Part shown: one piece after another, positions 12,112 to 22,012 of the stretch
Layout of the letters: each line of letters starts with the position of its first letter
Numbering within the stretch: position 1 is the first letter of the stretch
NCBI GenBank assembly: GCA_963576565.1
Contig: OY755042.1
Coordinates: 16,901,272 to 16,965,271, forward strand
DNA length: 64,000 nt
Source of the DNA: Aspidapion aeneum
Lineage: Eukaryota; Arthropoda; Insecta; Coleoptera; Brentidae
Direction: 5' to 3'
Notes under the pieces: generated by a model
Told to the model about the DNA's origin: nothing
The model's database searches: none
The model's input: only the letters and a program-made list of their open reading frames with translations
Program-made: the position numbers and the translations under genes

Positions 12112-12254
12112 GACCGGCGCCGAGTTGGCCGGCGCCCAGTTGGCGGCGCCAAGTTGGCCCGGCGCCGAGTTGGCCTGGCGCCCAGTTGGCGGCGCCGAGT
12201 TGGCGGCGCCCAGTTGGCGGCGTCGAGTTGGCGGCGCCCAGTTGTCCCATTCCG
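12112..12254. repeat. right GC-rich arm minisatellite of the foldback
   Basis: Units of GGCGCCGAGTTGGC and GGCGCCCAGTTGGC type, complementary to 8646-8805, ending GCGCCCAGTTGTCCCATTCC before the TSD. Confidence 0.9.
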
Positions 12255-12310
12255 GTTGACTCTACTTCTATCAACAAAACCGCAAAAGTTTATATTTTAT
12301 TAATGTTCTA
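12255..12310 (+). pseudogene. RNase H remnant, continuation after the foldback insertion
   Basis: The right TSD GTTGACTC restores the phase of the upstream remnant (IVDS followed by TSINKT). This supports the host frame being a single sequence before insertion. The frame soon ends and no further retrotransposon motif is visible. Confidence 0.65.
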
Positions 12311-13237
12311 TAATCCGTAGAAGGCAGTGAAGAGAAAATAAAAAACATTCAAAAACACATAAAAACGTAAACTAGGAAAAGAGAAAAAAGCAAAACATTT
12401 AAAGTGCCCAAGCAAGTGGAAAATTACCTTAAAAAACTAGAGGGTGCAGATGTCGATCTGCGATCAGCTGATAATCAAGCAAACATATCAAGCCAAGGCC
12501 AACACAAAAATAGAGGCCACGACCCTGAAAAAATCAGCTGGTCTCCCGGGGCTGAATTTTACATTGGGTCTTATTGGAGGTCAGACGTTTTTTTATGATA
12601 TTTTCAAAATGGCACTGCACTACAGATTTTCGCAAAATTTCACTGAAATATTCTCAGACACCATCCCGATATTCCACCAAAGGTTTGTAAGGAAGCAACA
12701 TGATTAGAAGGTTGAAATCTTCAAGATTTAGCATTCCTTATTTTGAATTCAAATTACCCGCCATGTACCACATGCCAACTGATATAATTGACATGTATTT
12801 GACTTTGTCATATGTGATTGTCACATTCGCTTCTGCTTTAAACTTAATTTTTGTGTGAGCTATTGAAGCGGCTATGAAAAATTAGGGCTTACTATACATT
12901 TTAAAAAAATTGTTCTGCCAGAATAAAGGAAAAACAATCTCAAAAACGGCTTTATTTAAAAAGAAATCAAATATCCATGAACCGTCATTTTAACTTCAAT
13001 ATTTTAAAGACAATCAGCTGTGTCGTAACGTGACCATCAAAAAAAAATCAGCCCCGGATGTGACGTCAACAAAGTGGAGGATCGTGGCCCGTCATCAAGC
13101 TTAAACGACGAGTAATCGACGAGCACCTTGGATGTCAAACACAACTTGAACCGTCAAAAAATTCTGTAGTGGTCTTTTAACTATTCCTGTACAACATGGT
13201 AAATCCCAAAACCGCTATATTATTTAAAAAATATATA
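12311..13237. other. AT-rich DNA, weak inverted GGCCACGA pair
   Basis: An open frame at 12404-12598 has no recognised domain. GGCCACGACCCT at about 12515 and AGGATCGTGGCC at about 13078 are roughly inverted with nearby AATCAGC boxes. They may be the ends of a diverged TIR element, but no TSD is visible. Confidence 0.35.
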
Positions 13238-13422
13238 CAGTCGAACCTCTATAACTCGAACCTGAAGGGACAACCAAAACAATTCGAGTTATGGAGAGTT
13301 CGAGTTATAGAAACTTGAGTTACATAGGTTAAAATACATGTAAGAAGTGAAGGGACCGCTGAAAAGGTTCGAGTTATAGAGGGGTTCGAGTTATAGAGGT
13401 TCGAGTTAGAGAGGTTCGACTG
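13238..13422. mobile_element. pogo-type MITE with TA TSD
   Basis: Ends CAGTCGAACCTCTATAACTC and its complement flanked by TA, 185 bp, with repeated TTCGAGTTAT units inside. This terminus type is characteristic of pogo/Tigger elements. Non-coding. Confidence 0.9.
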
Positions 13423-14189
13423 TAATTTTCAAAACTATTATGAATGATGCCTCAATACCTACATAACAAAGTGAGGTTAGGAATTGGACATGGACTAAAA
13501 CTCACTTAAAAAGCGTACCAACCTAAGTAATCAGGATATAAATGTCTTCTTTAGTTTTTCATTGTGTTTTATAACAGTGAGTTAAGACTGGCTATTACTG
13601 CGGCTGTTATATATTTTTTCTCGCCACATGCCTACTGTCTATTTAACAACTAGTCTAGAGTTTCTGCTTAGTTTCGAGAGTTTTCCAACTCACTTCTTAC
13701 TTTCTGAAGTTGAAGCTAAAAAGTTTTTGTGGTTTTAGCAGATGTGGTTATGATACAAGACTGCTGCCGCTAATAAATTTGTTACTTAGTTTTATTCTTG
13801 TTGTCGTTTTTAAGCATTTTATCTAAGTTTCTGAAATCGGTACTCTGGCATCCGTGAGGACATTACATAGCACAACCAAAACAAACAAAAACATTTTAAA
13901 CTCATCTTGTCTAAAGCCTCTTCAAAAATATATACCTACTGCTGTAGCGTACGCAGGGGGTGGGGGCCTTGGGGGCTGAAGCCCTACCCCTCAGAGCCAC
14001 TGAATATTGACCCCTAAAACTAGAATTTTTCCACTCTTTTTAGATATTGACATATAAATAAATATATTAAAACTTTGACAATTTAAGGCGCTCTAAAATC
14101 TGAACAGAGTTAGAACAAAACAGTCTTTTTTTACTTAAAATTGATATCTAATTCCGTTTAAAAGTTATTAGTTAGGATGGATTTTTACG
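13423..14189. other. AT-rich DNA, one hAT-like end fragment
   Basis: A GTAGCGTACGCAGGGGGTGG patch near 13945 resembles a hAT terminus, without a matching end. Nothing else is recognised. Confidence 0.4.
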
Positions 14190-14410
14190 GCCACACTGTA
14201 TATTTATACCAAGGGATGAAAGTAGCACTTTTTCCTCCGACGCTAAAAGTTTATAGGCCAAGTGTAGCAAGAACTACAATTCTTTGGGGGATAAAAACAT
14301 CTTGCACGTGGTTTATTATCTATTTTCCGCAATTTTGAGGATAAAAAGGGACACTTTTATCCCTTAAATAAGGGATAAAATTGCACTTTTTATCCAAAAA
14401 GTAACATTTT
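14190..14410. repeat. dispersed repeat starting TATACCAAGGGAT, copy 1
   Basis: The string ATACCAAGGGAT, followed by an ACTTTTTCCTCC/ATCCAGAGGC-like box and GAACTACAATT, recurs at 51060-51310. TTTATCCCTTA-like boxes repeat inside both copies. Boundaries are uncertain. Confidence 0.55.
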
Positions 14411-14793
14411 TACATAACAATGTCTATTTTTAAGATTGCGACACCTATCTATATTAAAAGATATATCTTAAAAAGACGGGTGAGGAAGGATGAGATATTA
14501 TAAGCAATAAAAGCAGCAATATATAGGGCTTTAACGATATTAATTTTAAAGGTGAGCTAAGTGAAGCTCTAAAGATATATTAACTTGAATCTCAAATTTT
14601 TATTAAATTTCCACTCATTTAAAAAAATTCGTTTTGTATTATTAAATACCTATAATAAAAATATTAATATTATATTCTAGAAATACTTTATCTATATTAA
14701 TTAGATTTAAAAAAAAACTTTCGCTAAGAAAAACAATAATGTAAACAGGACTTTAGCGATCCAGCGATAGTGAGAAATGGGGCAATAAAAAAC

Positions 14794-15810
14794 GGCTCTG
14801 GAACGAAATAGCAATGTACAAAATAGCGACGTTCAAAATAGCGAGTAATGAAATAGCGACTATCAAAATAGCGATGTAATGAAAGAGCGACTATCAAAAT
14901 AGCGATGTATCAAAATAGCGTTTGTAGCAAAACAGCGACATATCAAAATAGCGATGTATCAAAATAGCGACAATCAAAATAGCGATATATCAAAATAGCG
15001 ACAACCAAAATAGCGACAATCAAAAAAGCGATGTATCAAAATAGCGATGTATCAAAATAGCGATGTATCAAAATAGCGATGTATGAAAATGGCGATGTAT
15101 CAAAATACCGAATCAAACCAAACCGAATCGAATCAAATCAATCCAAACCGAAAAGAACCGAAATGCGCTATTATATCCTATTTTAACTATACCAGCTTAT
15201 TTAAAAAAAAACTTTCCTGATTCTTTTCCGGGATCCTAGAGGGTGTGAATCCGAACCGAACCGAACCGATCTGAACCGAATTCGGTTCGGTTTGGATTCA
15301 TACTCTCTAGGATTCCGGAAAAGAAATCTTAAGTTTTTTTTTTAAATATGCTGGTTCGGTTCGGTACGGTTCAGTTTGGGTCGGTTCGGTTCGGTTCGGA
15401 ATCACACCCTTTGGGATCCCGGGAAAGAAGTCAGGAAAGTATTTTTTTTGAAAACATTTCTTAGAAAGAAACCCTTTAGTCGAGCTATATGCCAAAACGG
15501 AACCGAAATATCGCTATTTTGATAGTCGCTATTTTGTTACATCGCTGTTTTGATAGTCGCTATTTTGTTACATCGTTATTTGGATAGTCGCTATTTTGTT
15601 ACATCGCTATTTTGATAGTCGCTATTTTGTTACATCGCTTTTTTGTAACATCGCTATTTCGTTACAATAGCTATTTTGTTACATCGCTATTTTGTTACAT
15701 CGCTATTTTGATAGTCGCCTTTTCATTACATCGCTATTTTGATTGTCGCTATTTCGATACCGCTATTTTAATAGTCGCTATTTTGTACATCGCTATTTCG
15801 TTCCAGAGCC
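14794..15810. mobile_element. palindromic foldback element A with 9-bp TSD
   Basis: Termini GGCTCTGGAACGAAATAGC and its complement (GCTATTTCGTTCCAGAGCC) are flanked by ATAAAAAAC on both sides (14785-14793 and 15811-15819). The arms (14800-15110 and 15505-15805) are arrays of CAAAATAGCGATGTAT-type units in opposite orientations. The centre holds GGTTCGGTT repeats and three copies of a roughly 40-bp module (about 15211-15250, 15298-15335, 15401-15450) that is also present in the foldback at 32406-34208. No transposase. Nine-bp TSDs fit Drosophila FB elements or Mutator-like elements. Confidence 0.92.
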
Positions 15811-15889
15811 ATAAAAAACAATTAGTATAGGTAATGATCTTAGTATAATAGCAGCTAATTATTGACTTGCTTAAAGTACTATAGGATCC

Positions 15890-16250
15890 CCAATGCGTCA
15901 TTTTTAGGGGGTTTTGAACCACTGTGCGTCGTGACGTTGGTCCGCGTGTGTGCGAGTGTGTGTGTCTGTCTGTGTTCGTAACACGGTAGCTCCTAAACTG
16001 CTAAATTGATTTGCATGAAACTTTCAGCTACAATAATGTACTATACTGTAAAGAGCTGATTAGATTTTGGTCAAGATCCATTAATCCTAATGACAGTTTT
16101 TCTTAATAATTTGTGTTATTAGTAGAAACTTTGTAGGAGCTTCTGTTTATGGAATATTTACAAAAACTGTTTTCAAGGTAGTGTGCTAATGGTCTAGGCA
16201 GGTATCAGATCCATCATGGATCCATTTGTTTTTAACAGTGACAATGCAAT
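15890..16250 (+). repeat. dispersed family R, 5'-incomplete copy
   Basis: Recognised by GTGTGTCTGTCTGTG, TAACACGGTAGCTCCTAAAC, GATTTTGGTCAAGATCCATT and the 3' end CTAGGCAGGTATCAGATCC. The usual left end (TACCTTCCTAGCCCGC) is missing. Other copies: 18695-19110, 24066-24545, 46821-47350, 49728-49880, 59123-59310. Confidence 0.8.
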
Positions 16251-16260
16251 ATGATAAGGT

Positions 16261-16999
16261 AATTTTTATTAAAACAAAAATAATAAAAGTTAAGCGTTAC
16301 TTCTAACATGTACATATGTATGTAACAACATTAGGCCATGGTACTCTGCGAATAAAAATTTTAATTAGCTTTATAACATCATATTATTTCATCTTCAATT
16401 AAGGTTCTAACAATACGCGTTAAATTAATCATTATAAAATCTACCTGTAATTACTAAAGACATCACAGTACCTAATTACTAATTACGTTTTATTTTTTAT
16501 ATACGATCTTTCATGCTCACATTAAAATGAAATTAGTTATGTTTGAAATATCTATATGTTTTTTAATCCATAAAAAAAGCTTACGTGCGTTTAATTTCAA
16601 CCAGGATTCTACGATTCTTACTTAGAAATCACAACAAAAAGTTAATGGATGGGATGGACTTATCTATTAATTTTATTTAAAAACACTTATGTAACTAATT
16701 ATCTACATACATACTTCAGGTTAAGCGACTTTTTAGGTGTAAATGACAAAAAATATATTTCACATTAATTAATTTTTTATTTACTGTTGCATAAAGTGTC
16801 TCAAAGCAATTGATTATGTATATCAAAATCATACAAATTAAGTAACGATCAGTCCCGATTAGTTTTTATTGATTTGTGTGCTAATTTTTCGTCGAAAAAC
16901 GAATTTTTGAGAAAATGTTTAAAAATTTCGTTTTTGGGGTAATTCTTAGCCTAAATTAGAAATTTGGTCGGGACATCTATCTGTGAGCCTGGCTATCTG
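16261..16999. other. AT-rich DNA, nothing recognised
   Basis: No coding or repeat structure that I can support. Confidence 0.5.
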
Positions 17000-17188
17000 C
17001 AAGAGCGGATCTGAGTTAAAATCTAGAGGGGGGGGGTAATAATCAGGGAAATAAATATTTGTAATATATTTTATTTCTAGCGGGGGGGGGGGGGTAATTC
17101 TCCTGTTTGCCCTTTACTTATTAACAAAAAGTGCATAATTTTTTTTTTGGAGGGTAATTGCCGCGGTCCCCCCTCAAATCCGGGCTTG
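17000..17188. mobile_element. hAT-type MITE with near-perfect 8-bp TSD
   Basis: Ends CAAGAGCGGATCTGAG and CTCAAATCCGGGCTTG are inverted with 3 mismatches in 16. The flanks GCTATCTG (16992-16999) and ACTATCTG (17189-17196) match at 7 of 8. The interior has two long G runs. 189 bp, non-coding. The 8-bp TSD and CCGGATTTGAG terminus fit hAT. Confidence 0.82.
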
Positions 17189-17196
17189 ACTATCTG

Positions 17197-18057
17197 TTTA
17201 AAATGTTGTTTTTGAATATTTCATCTGCGAATTTTTGCCTTCCCCAGACTCCGTGAGGCAGACCATAGAGGTGTGCGATTCGGAGTATTTCCTTCAGACG
17301 GTGCTTTGTTGAATCTTTTATATTTTCCCTAATAGAAGGGGAACACCTAAGCGTACCGAGGTCCTTCCTTTGCGCCTTTTATACCGGTGTGGTCTTCTCT
17401 TGTATCCCGAGGAAAGGGAACCTAGCCAGGTGCAGGAAACAAAGCTTGACCTTGCAAAAATGCAAAAATTACTATTTTTAAAATATTTTATTCCTAAGTT
17501 CATGCAAAACAATTTCTTTTGCGATCTTTGGTTACAAACTAATATCCTTCAGCTACTAAAATTCCAAAAAAATTTTAAACATTTTAAGAACGGAAGCCGT
17601 GGTTTACAAGAATAATTGACACAATTTCATCTACATATATTGGGTGACTTTCTGACAAAAGAAAATACAAATATGCCCAAATACAAGTTTAGCTGATCTA
17701 GATTGTTGCAAAGATAAATTTTAGTTCTAAATTGATTTGTAAAGTAGTTTAATTTAAAAAAAAACCAAATCAATTTAAACATTGGTACGCGAGTCCCTGG
17801 CAGCCTTCTGTAGTATCGTGACATCGCTACAAATAACAAAAACATTGTCATAAATTCACCACAGTTTTTTTTAAATGCTAAAATCTGAAATTTTATTAAT
17901 TATAACTTCAGAACTTTTGTGATTCGACTAATTAAAATAAAAGTTGTTTAAAAAATAGCCAAAACCATAGCAAACACTACACACAACTTATATCTTGGCT
18001 ACATAAAATATTTTTTGTTGGATAAGATAAAGTATACGGAAAACGTAAAATATTATT
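17197..18057. other. AT-rich DNA; short coding-like traces
   Basis: Around 17205-17300 the reverse strand has a short open stretch (motif HLYGLPHGVWGRQK) that could be transposon-derived, but it is too short to assign. Confidence 0.35.
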
Positions 18058-18345
18058 ATTTAGATTATAACGGATTAAATTACGAGAACACAGAGTCACC
18101 TGCTGGGCACAAAGTCACCACGTTCTACGGTGGTTATTTAGGCTCAAAGGGTATATAAAAACCTTAAGATGTTTTAAAAACGTTTGGACCTTGGGGTAAC
18201 GAAGCTAAAAACCTAAGGAAACAAATCTGCCAAAAAATAAAACATCCTGAGGCACTTGCTTCGTTACTCAAAGGACAAGTCTGGCCATACAGCGTGGCAA
18301 TACCGCATCAATTCTCGAGACTCTTCCAGCTGAGACCGGTGTGAA
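18058..18345 (+). pseudogene. unrecognised coding remnant, two open pieces
   Basis: Two adjacent open stretches have protein-like composition unlike the surrounding AT-rich DNA. The first (about 18064-18150) contains ESPAGHKVTTFYGGYLGSKG and ends just before GTATATAA. The second (about 18172-18344) contains FGPWGNEAKNLRKQ and LKGQVWPYSVAIPHQFSRL and ends in a stop. TATTATTATTTAG immediately upstream could be a splice acceptor and AAG|GTATAT a donor, so two exons are possible, but a degraded mobile-element gene with a frameshift is equally likely. I do not recognise the family. Confidence 0.4.
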
Positions 18346-18694
18346 TGAAATTTTTTACTTATAGTAATCATTGTGTGGATAAGTATTTTGCTGTATATGT
18401 TGTATATATTTTTATTTTAGTTATTATTTTTTTTTACAATTTTATTTCAGTTTTTATAATTTTATATTTTAATTTTCAGTAGTATCTGTATAGACTTGTT
18501 ACATACGAGTATGCATACATTAAACCTTATTCAAATATAAATTTATACAAAAAGGTTTAGTTTTTAAAATATTTAAAAAAAACTAATTTTACACATTTTG
18601 GAAACTGTATAAGTTTTTACGTTAAATTTGTCTTATGGGCTGAAATGTTTACACAGCAGTTTACGAGAACTTGGCACTTGGAACTTGGAAATTT
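18346..18694. other. very AT-rich DNA
   Basis: Long T-rich runs; nothing supported. Confidence 0.5.
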
Positions 18695-19110
18695 TTTTTT
18701 GAGATAATGCCGAAAATGTGTTATCTTAGCAATGTCGTCGTTATGTCTGTCTGTGTGTTTGTGTGTGTGTGTCTCTCCATCCGTAACACGATAGCTCCTA
18801 AACCGATTCTTATAAAATTTTAGGTAAAATAGTGTTCGACAGTCTCACGAGCTGGTTAGATTTTGGTCAAAATCCAATAATGCTAATAACAGTTTTTTGA
18901 CATTTAAAAAGTTTTAAATATGCTAACTTTTTAACGGAGCATCGCATCAATATGTAATTTTTGGAAAATAGTAGACTACATTTTGCTCAATAATTTATAA
19001 CCAAAAACTTCATGAGAGCTTCAGTTTCCGAGATAAACAAAAACTGTTTTCAAGGCTGATATATCATGGCTTTACTTGAAGTGTGCGAATAGGCTAACTA
19101 GCTAGCTTGT
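18695..19110 (+). repeat. dispersed family R copy
   Basis: GAGATAATGCCGAAAATGTG, the GT-rich stretch, TAACACGATAGCTCCTAAAC, TTTTGGTCAAAATCCAATAA and AACTGTTTTCAAGGCTGATA appear in family order. The 3' end is degraded (GGCTAACTAGCTAGC). Confidence 0.82.
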
Positions 19111-19309
19111 TTTATCCAATCTCTGTACATGTCACAACCAAGCTAATCTTCGACGTATAGTGTATTCGCTGTTTGCATTGGTCCAAGGATCTTACATAAG
19201 ATTTTTCTTTTAAATATTTTTAGTTGTTCTTCATTCGTTTTTGTAAGTGTCCATGACTCACACTCATATTTTACTACCGGCTTTAGAATCTTTGACTTGA
19301 GCAATTTTT

Positions 19310-19740
19310 AATAATAGTTGAGTGATTTATAATCAAAAATCGTGTCCCGTGGGATGGATGTTGAAGATTTTTTAAAACTCACCTAGATCAATTGGTAATA
19401 GATCACAAAATTTTAAGTCACTGGGTGTTTGCCTCCAATTTGAGTAGGAGGGCCTCTGTGACGTTCTAAATCCAAGATGGCGGCTTTTTTTATGTTTTTT
19501 TACAAACTTTGGCTTATAACTTTCGCTAAGTTAGTTTTACAGAAAAATATTCAGTGGTTTTTTAAATATAAAAATATAGTCGATTAGAGATGGATCACTC
19601 AATTTTAGGGCACCTGGTATTTGCCTCAAATTTGAGAGGAATGGCCTATATGACGTCATAAATCAAAAACGGTATTTCCCATTTTTTTAGAAGCTTTGGC
19701 TTATAACTTTCGCTAAATTAGTTTTACAAAAAAACTGTAA
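19310..19740. repeat. dispersed family S, direct duplicate units
   Basis: Two units with TGGGTGTTTGCCTCCAATTTG / TGGTATTTGCCTCAAATTTG followed by GGCTTATAACTTTCGCTAA. The same sequence forms both arms of the inverted repeat at 54590-55640. Confidence 0.75.
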
Positions 19741-20060
19741 ATATGTTTTTTGTTTGCCAGAGAATAACAATTATTATAGTAAGGAAGTTAGATTTATATC
19801 TTAAAATCTAACAGAATTTTTTTCAATATAAAAAAAGACAAATTTTTTTTATCCAAAAATAAAATGTAATATCCCTGTTAGTTTTTAACATACAAAGGCA
19901 ATTTTTTTACCATAATAAAAACTGTTTTCTTGTTAACGAGAAACGTACAGTTTCTTCAGATCTGTTGAAGAAACTCTTAAAATTAACAGAACATGGGTAC
20001 CGGTTCTTAAAAACAATAAACGGCTCGCTTAAAACAACAAAACTGAATCTCGGGAAAGTG

Positions 20061-20140
20061 ACCAATCACCGACCAGCTCTGATATACGCCCCGCCCACCA
20101 TAGTTTATATAACCTGCGCCCGCGACAGACTAACCACCAG
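20061..20140 (+). promoter_or_regulatory. promoter-like block: CCAAT, GC box, TATA
   Basis: Within AT-rich DNA, a GC-richer block holds ACCAATCACC (20061-20070), CGCCCCGCCCACC (20087-20099) and TTTATATAA (20104-20112) in the order and spacing of a classical Pol II promoter. A start about 30 bp past the TATA box would fall near CAGACTAACC. It may drive a cellular transcript or, perhaps more likely, be the promoter in a retroelement terminal repeat, since GCGAAACGTCG just downstream is a phrase I associate with Penelope-like or DIRS-like elements. Confidence 0.4.
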
Positions 20141-20178
20141 TCTTCGAGAAGCCGACAAACAGTCAACATCCACTCGAG

Positions 20179-20280
20179 ATGGCGAAACGTCGAGAACGAA
20201 TTTCCAATGACGACGGCCGAACAGTCCGAAAGCATACCCACGATTGGACGATCGCCGCGAAAGCCTTTCACAATTTGTAA
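20179..20280 (+). CDS. 33-codon ORF downstream of the promoter-like block
   Basis: The first ATG after the predicted start site opens a 33-codon frame ending TAA. The peptide is basic and polar (begins MAKRRERISNDDGR). It has no signal peptide or domain I recognise. It could be the first coding piece of a longer gene, an upstream ORF, or chance in a transposon terminal repeat. A shifted frame across the same stretch is also open for about 80 codons (19965-20210), which lowers confidence. Confidence 0.25.
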   Translation: MAKRRERISNDDGRTVRKHTHDWTIAAKAFHNL

Positions 20281-21265
20281 TAATGACTATTTATTTGTCT
20301 TCTAAAAGTGGAAATCTTACTTTGATTGCTCCTGTTTAGTAATAAAAAACTACTAATGAATTTTGAATCACAGCGGCAAATGCTTCTGAATATGCGCGTC
20401 TTTGGTCCCTCACTGACTTCTTGCTTTCCATAAGGTCATCCTTTTTTATACGCTTTTCATAAAGGCTAAACGTTCGACGTCGAGTCCAGTATAAGCATGG
20501 AAGACTTTATTTTCGTTGATGCTTAACATAAATTTGGCCCTGCTAGCGCCACTGTTTTGTCAAACTGTTGATAAAGTTACGCCATTGGTATTAAGTATCC
20601 TCGTGACCAGTATAACGACAATGTGTCGTTAAATACACCTACCTACCTACGGAAACTTAATTGATTGTCTAATGGTAGATATTATCAACCACAATCATTA
20701 TTAGCTATTTAAATAAAACAACTACCAAGCAACTCGTATTAAAAATGGTTACCTAGTGCCGAGCCCATTACGATTCGAATTTCCCTGAATCTAAGCTCAT
20801 TAGACTAGTAATCACCCACATTAATCACACCTTAATTATAATATGTTCTATCTCATTACCGCTCATTAGAAACATTGTTCTCCATGTTTTTATCCTTTCC
20901 TAATGCGACTGTTATTTTTCATTTTATGGCGCGCGGTGTGGGCGGCATTAGCAGTGAAAAATTATTGAAAAACACGACTTAGTCATTAGTTGGTTTACTG
21001 CTTTTGTTATACAGAAATTTATAGGCTTTATTTGATTTGTTTGTTTATTTGTCAACGTGAAATATACTTTTCATTAATAATTGCAATTAAGGTTTCTAAA
21101 ATTAATAAAACAAAATTTAACGAACATTATAATAACGTCTTTATTTTTGCCTATTAAAAATATATTTAATTACAAAGGTGGGCGACTGAATTCAGCGGGG
21201 TCGAATTAGGGGGAAATAAATGGACTGTTGCCAAAAAGTAATATCATTGCAAAAACATTTCATGT
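20281..21265. other. AT-rich DNA, no gene seen
   Basis: Nothing recognised, apart from short TA-rich palindromes. Confidence 0.5.
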
Positions 21266-21490
21266 AAAAAAAAGCCAAGTGCGCGAAAGTAGTATTCCGT
21301 AAAAAGAATTGAGATAAAAGTATTTCTCCAATACAAATTTCAAAATGAAAGGTTCTTACTAGTTTGGAAATGTGCCTAATAGTCATTTGCAGCCGTAATA
21401 GCCAAGTTTAGAAAAACATTTCCAAACTAGTAAGAACTTGGCTTTACTTTTATCTCAATTCTTTTTACGAAATACCACTTTCGCGCACTC
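21266..21490. mobile_element. hairpin MITE family M2, copy 1
   Basis: The arms at 21280-21370 and 21411-21488 are inverted: GTGCGCGAAAGTAGTATTCC pairs with the complement ending ACTTTCGCGCAC, and AAAGAATTGAGATAAAAGTA and CTAGTTTGGAAATG are also inverted. One arm recurs at 38370-38500. No TSD was established. Confidence 0.75.
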
Positions 21491-21589
21491 CTTTTTTAAA
21501 GGATTTAGATAATATTTAAGTTTTGAAGTACTAAAATATGCGGAATATTGTTCAAAACTTTTGCAATGCCTTATTAAAAATTTTGAGGT

Positions 21590-22012
21590 TTTTTTATATT
21601 TTTTCCTAGGGTTTTATCACAGTTCCTATCAGCCTTGTAAAGCTCAGCTCCCTAGGGTTCCTGGAAGTGGGCAATGTTACTTTTACATAACTTTATGTTT
21701 ATAGGGGATGAAAGTGTATTAATATTTTGGTATATGAAAATTTTTTCCTATGGTTTTATTATAGGTCCTATCAGTCTTCCAAAGCTCAGCTCTCTAGCGT
21801 TTCTGCACGTAGACAATGTTACTTTTATATAACTTTACATTTAGAGGAGAGGGAAGTTAATTAAAATTGGTTTTTTAATTGTCTTTTATATAAAATGTTA
21901 TCATAGTTCCTATCGACCTTCCAAAGCTTAGCTCTCTAGCGTTTCTGGAAGTGGGCAATGTTACTTTTACATAATTTACATTTATAGGGGAGAGAAGCAA
22001 GTTAAAATTTTA
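21590..22012 (+). repeat. tandem repeat T, three units of ~125-140 bp
   Basis: Each unit contains TTTTATCACAGTTCCTATC (or close), AAAGCTCAGCTC, TTCTGGAAGTGGGCAATGTT, ACTTTTACATAACTTTA and a GGGGAG tract. The array is interrupted by the 22013-23296 element and resumes at 23297. An isolated diverged unit is at 34380-34500. Confidence 0.82.

Larger units (their letters stand above)
8646..12254. mobile_element. 3.6 kb foldback transposon with 8-bp TSD
   Basis: A near-complete palindrome of 3609 bp. The termini are CGGTCTAGGACAACTGGGCG and, at the other end, CGCCCAGTTGTCCCATTCCG. From outside inwards each arm has a GC-rich minisatellite (8646-8805 and 12112-12254), a unique AT-rich inverted stretch (8806-8960 against 11972-12111), then a tandem array of a unit of about 128 bp, in opposite orientation on the two sides and meeting near 10655-10670. 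No transposase is encoded, so it must be mobilised in trans. It sits inside an I/Jockey-like RNase H remnant flanked by GTTGACTC; removing it plus one TSD rejoins the reading frame. An 8-bp TSD fits hAT- or P-like transposases. Drosophila foldback elements give 9 bp. Confidence 0.93.

Noticed and set aside
12404..12707. Two overlapping ORFs as a gene
   Set aside because: No domain, low-complexity AT background, and they overlap in different frames without splice context.
14800..15110. Regularly spaced short repeats resembling a CRISPR array
   Set aside because: Spacers are not unique, units vary in length, an inverted partner array exists and the context is eukaryotic.
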